A stretch of DNA of 32,082 nucleotides from an uncultured Clostridia bacterium. GTDB lineage: Bacteria; Bacillota; Clostridia; TANB77; CAG-508. A program made the translations under genes and the position numbers. Shown in pieces: positions 31,101 through 32,082 of the stretch; within the stretch, counting starts at the first letter, position 1, and the number at the start of each line of letters is the position of its first letter. The stretch is taken from positions 1 to 32,082 of the forward strand of contig CANQYZ010000019.1 in assembly GCA_947628215.1 (NCBI GenBank). The letters are read 5' to 3'. Under the pieces are notes generated by a model that saw only the letters and a program-made list of their open reading frames with translations, searched no databases and was not told the DNA's origin.

Positions 31101-32082
31101 ATGATAGATTAGAAGAAAAATTAGTACTTAATATTAGTAAAAAGAAAGAAAATGATAAATATTCTATTTCAAAAGTTGAACTTTCTATAGAAGGCATGCC
31201 AAATGTGACAGTTTCTACAGGAGAAACAGGAACTATTGGATCATATGTAGTAAAAGTAGAAGATAATTTAATTACAATAACAGTAAAAAATAAAAAGAAA
31301 AAAGGAATATTTGATTTAGCACTTAAAAAATTTATAACTAAAATTAAAACACCAAATGGAGATGGAACATTTGCAGAAAGAGATTATAGTGGAAGATGTA
31401 GAACTCCAGATGGAAGCCCATTAAATTCTAGCCAAGATGCAAAATATGATTTAGATAAAGATGTTGTAAGAGTAAAAACAGGAGATACAGTGATTTATAC
31501 TATAAGAATATTTAATGAAGGTGATATTGACGGTACAGCTACAATGATTGCAGATGACCTTCCAGAAGGACTAGAATTTGTAACATATTCAGTAGATAAT
31601 GATGGAAATTTTGTAAGTGGAAGCGAAATAAACTATCAATATGGATGGAAACGAATTACAGATGAATCAGGAGAACATTGGAAATCAGGTGTTTATACAG
31701 AATATCTAAAAGATAAAATAATTCCAGCTTATAATAAAGAAACAAATACATTATCTAGTGCTGAGGTACAAATAGAGCTTAAAGTAACAGCAACAAAATC
31801 AGAAGTTATAAAAAATATTGCAGAGATATTAGATGATACAGACGATGATAGAGATTCTACACCAAAAGATGAAGTAGAAACAGAAGATGATGAAGATTAT
31901 GATAATATAATACCAGGAACATTTGATTTAGCACTTCAAAAATTTATAACTAAAATAGATGATAAAGAAATAACAGAAAGAGCACCATCAGTTACTTACG
32001 AAGACGGAAAAATAAAATATGCACATCCACAAGATGCAGTAATAGTAGTAAATGGAAATAAAGTAACATATACAATAAGAGT
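28139..32082 (+). CDS. Surface protein C: thioester/isopeptide-domain adhesin, C-terminus beyond window
   Basis: An uninterrupted frame of at least 1314 codons runs off the right edge. ATG at 28139 is 13 nt after AGGAG (28121-28125), longer than ideal, but no other in-frame start is better and the N-terminus aligns with A and B. The signal peptide ends near IYA (about residue 28). The thioester-type pair is Cys97 in FCLDIDGKFP and Gln210 in EQVAIWEIT. A DUF11-type domain (about 412-580) and the acidic linker precede three SpaA/CnaB domains (about 646-781, 783-922, 923-1057). Each has a Lys (EKVN, LKTD, VKTD), an E-box (SAPAGY, EAPSGY, KAPDGY) and an Asn in VKN. A full DUF11-type domain starts near 1058 and another begins before the edge. 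By analogy with B, one more DUF11-type domain and an SIKTGG-type anchor should follow. Confidence 0.87.
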   Translation, partial: MLGKFKKATIVLLVMSLILIQFSNIIYAINENINTMAWNTEENQKATLGLSFQQLDQKYYKILYSKNGSETNTSRAVYRTYFKDGNSSKDYSKNIFCLDIDGKFPSETSTESVASEDGTATYKSKGELNSSTGSVTLTNSKTLNNGDLQKVLAIINSGYNYSTFESNTKGLEEWLDKVIAEYDKSDEPPTGQELVEDKTMTATKVFILEQVAIWEITNGFKLTNNLYTTSTKPDNLNGNSWNPDPQENNKLAEAAVLNHFRNIAKNPTSYLPQESAAPTFDKTTKKTVVEKGYTIVGPFKLSNSSNIKQAKVYGVKNNQETEITNSTYKVYKAANTTGGTYQGIKQANGSEFYIGIPSTDATKYDSIKIKVTSTARKIILWENSNSSTDSQKLASMSEEEQNTEDEAKIEKLKYDVALRKYIVKVNGQNIATGKEDPKSREPVVSASTSNDKFNKEDFQYKHKKDPVKVHIGDEVTYAIQVYNECNYKLKITSIKDYLPDGLELATKNNSCWQAASDTNGVRYASYNGSELVLDPITVEGSNKTIHSKILEITCVVKDTVTPNRILTNVAEITQVEDENGTVLTKDNNEDDSTGGNLKEDTKKCNDNYAGNSDKGKNNQLTDKDYYYYGEEDDDDFEKLIVEVEGKYNIELEKVNEENQLISDGQAEFKVTESGTSSTKQTSGGKVTLVENKDITDASKQDEYTVEEVSAPAGYTKTSEKLKLKVYKKQQNSDFVIEKVEVSIEGTSETKEVAESNPQTVGDYTVSLSNGSILIKVKNAKIEGNYRLELLKTDEEGNTIESGSAKFKINDGEEKSTVNGKLVIEESKKIENKDTPDEYIIEEVEAPSGYTKSDKKLKIKVSKKEEDSKLKVDHIDLSIIDSEGNETNGNTALTDGQSQDISEYTVSLSGGTITVKVKNKKLEGVYGINLVKTDEDGTVITSEASFKVNGQNESSTVNGKLEIAKNIQITDENSIDQYTVEETKAPDGYDRLEEKLVLNISKKKENDKYSISKVELSIEGMPNVTVSTGETGTIGSYVVKVEDNLITITVKNKKKKGIFDLALKKFITKIKTPNGDGTFAERDYSGRCRTPDGSPLNSSQDAKYDLDKDVVRVKTGDTVIYTIRIFNEGDIDGTATMIADDLPEGLEFVTYSVDNDGNFVSGSEINYQYGWKRITDESGEHWKSGVYTEYLKDKIIPAYNKETNTLSSAEVQIELKVTATKSEVIKNIAEILDDTDDDRDSTPKDEVETEDDEDYDNIIPGTFDLALQKFITKIDDKEITERAPSVTYEDGKIKYAHPQDAVIVVNGNKVTYTIR
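31379..31906 (+). repeat. Segment of gene C closely matching gene B
   Basis: Partner of 26079-26606. It shares long identical runs, for example across the codons for GSPLNSSQDAKYDLDKD and for ADDLPEGLEFVTYSVDND. The changes are mostly synonymous. Confidence 0.75.

Overview
The window is very AT-rich Gram-positive DNA. Arginine is mostly AGA, leucine mostly TTA, isoleucine often ATA, and tryptophan is TGG, so the standard bacterial code applies. Strong AGGAG ribosome-binding sites, sorting-signal-like C-termini, SpaA/CnaB-type stalk domains, an M26-family protease and Spo0A-box-like sites together point to Bacillota, most likely a Clostridia member living on a host surface such as the gut. That placement is an inference; no rRNA or marker gene is present.

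Layout. Positions 1-161 (minus) carry tRNA-Cys(GCA) and tRNA-Gly(GCC). Positions 198-1427 (minus) encode a secreted D-Ala-D-Ala carboxypeptidase. Positions 1689-16838 (plus) are one enormous gene for a 5049-residue surface protein. In order it has a signal peptide, a cohesin-like domain, a two-helix membrane hairpin, a dockerin-like domain, a Ser-rich linker, about 16 tandem two-part Ig-like modules (about 3300 residues), a zinc metalloprotease of the M26 (IgA1 protease/Zmp) type with HENAH, and a beta-helix region. Back-to-back terminators and a small DUF2442 gene (minus) follow at 16851-17220.

From 17628 to the right edge lie three paralogous surface-protein genes in tandem, here called A, B and C. 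Each has a signal peptide, an N-terminal domain with the Cys and Gln signature of thioester adhesins (FCLDIDG and EQVAIWEIT), and DUF11/fimbrial-type and SpaA/CnaB-type stalk domains with Lys/Glu/Asn isopeptide residues. A and B end in a C-terminal anchor with an unusual SIKTGG motif. Gene A is interrupted by an apparent one-base insertion at about 19864-19866. Gene B is intact. Gene C runs off the window. The number of SpaA domains is 1, 2 and 3 in A, B and C, and parts of the genes are nearly identical, showing recent exchange.

How they may work together (inference): the locus looks like a host-interaction island. The giant protein would hold a protease far from the cell on a long Ig-like stalk, while the neighbouring proteins could attach covalently to host or matrix ligands through their thioesters. 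No sortase, regulator or transposase is visible inside the window.
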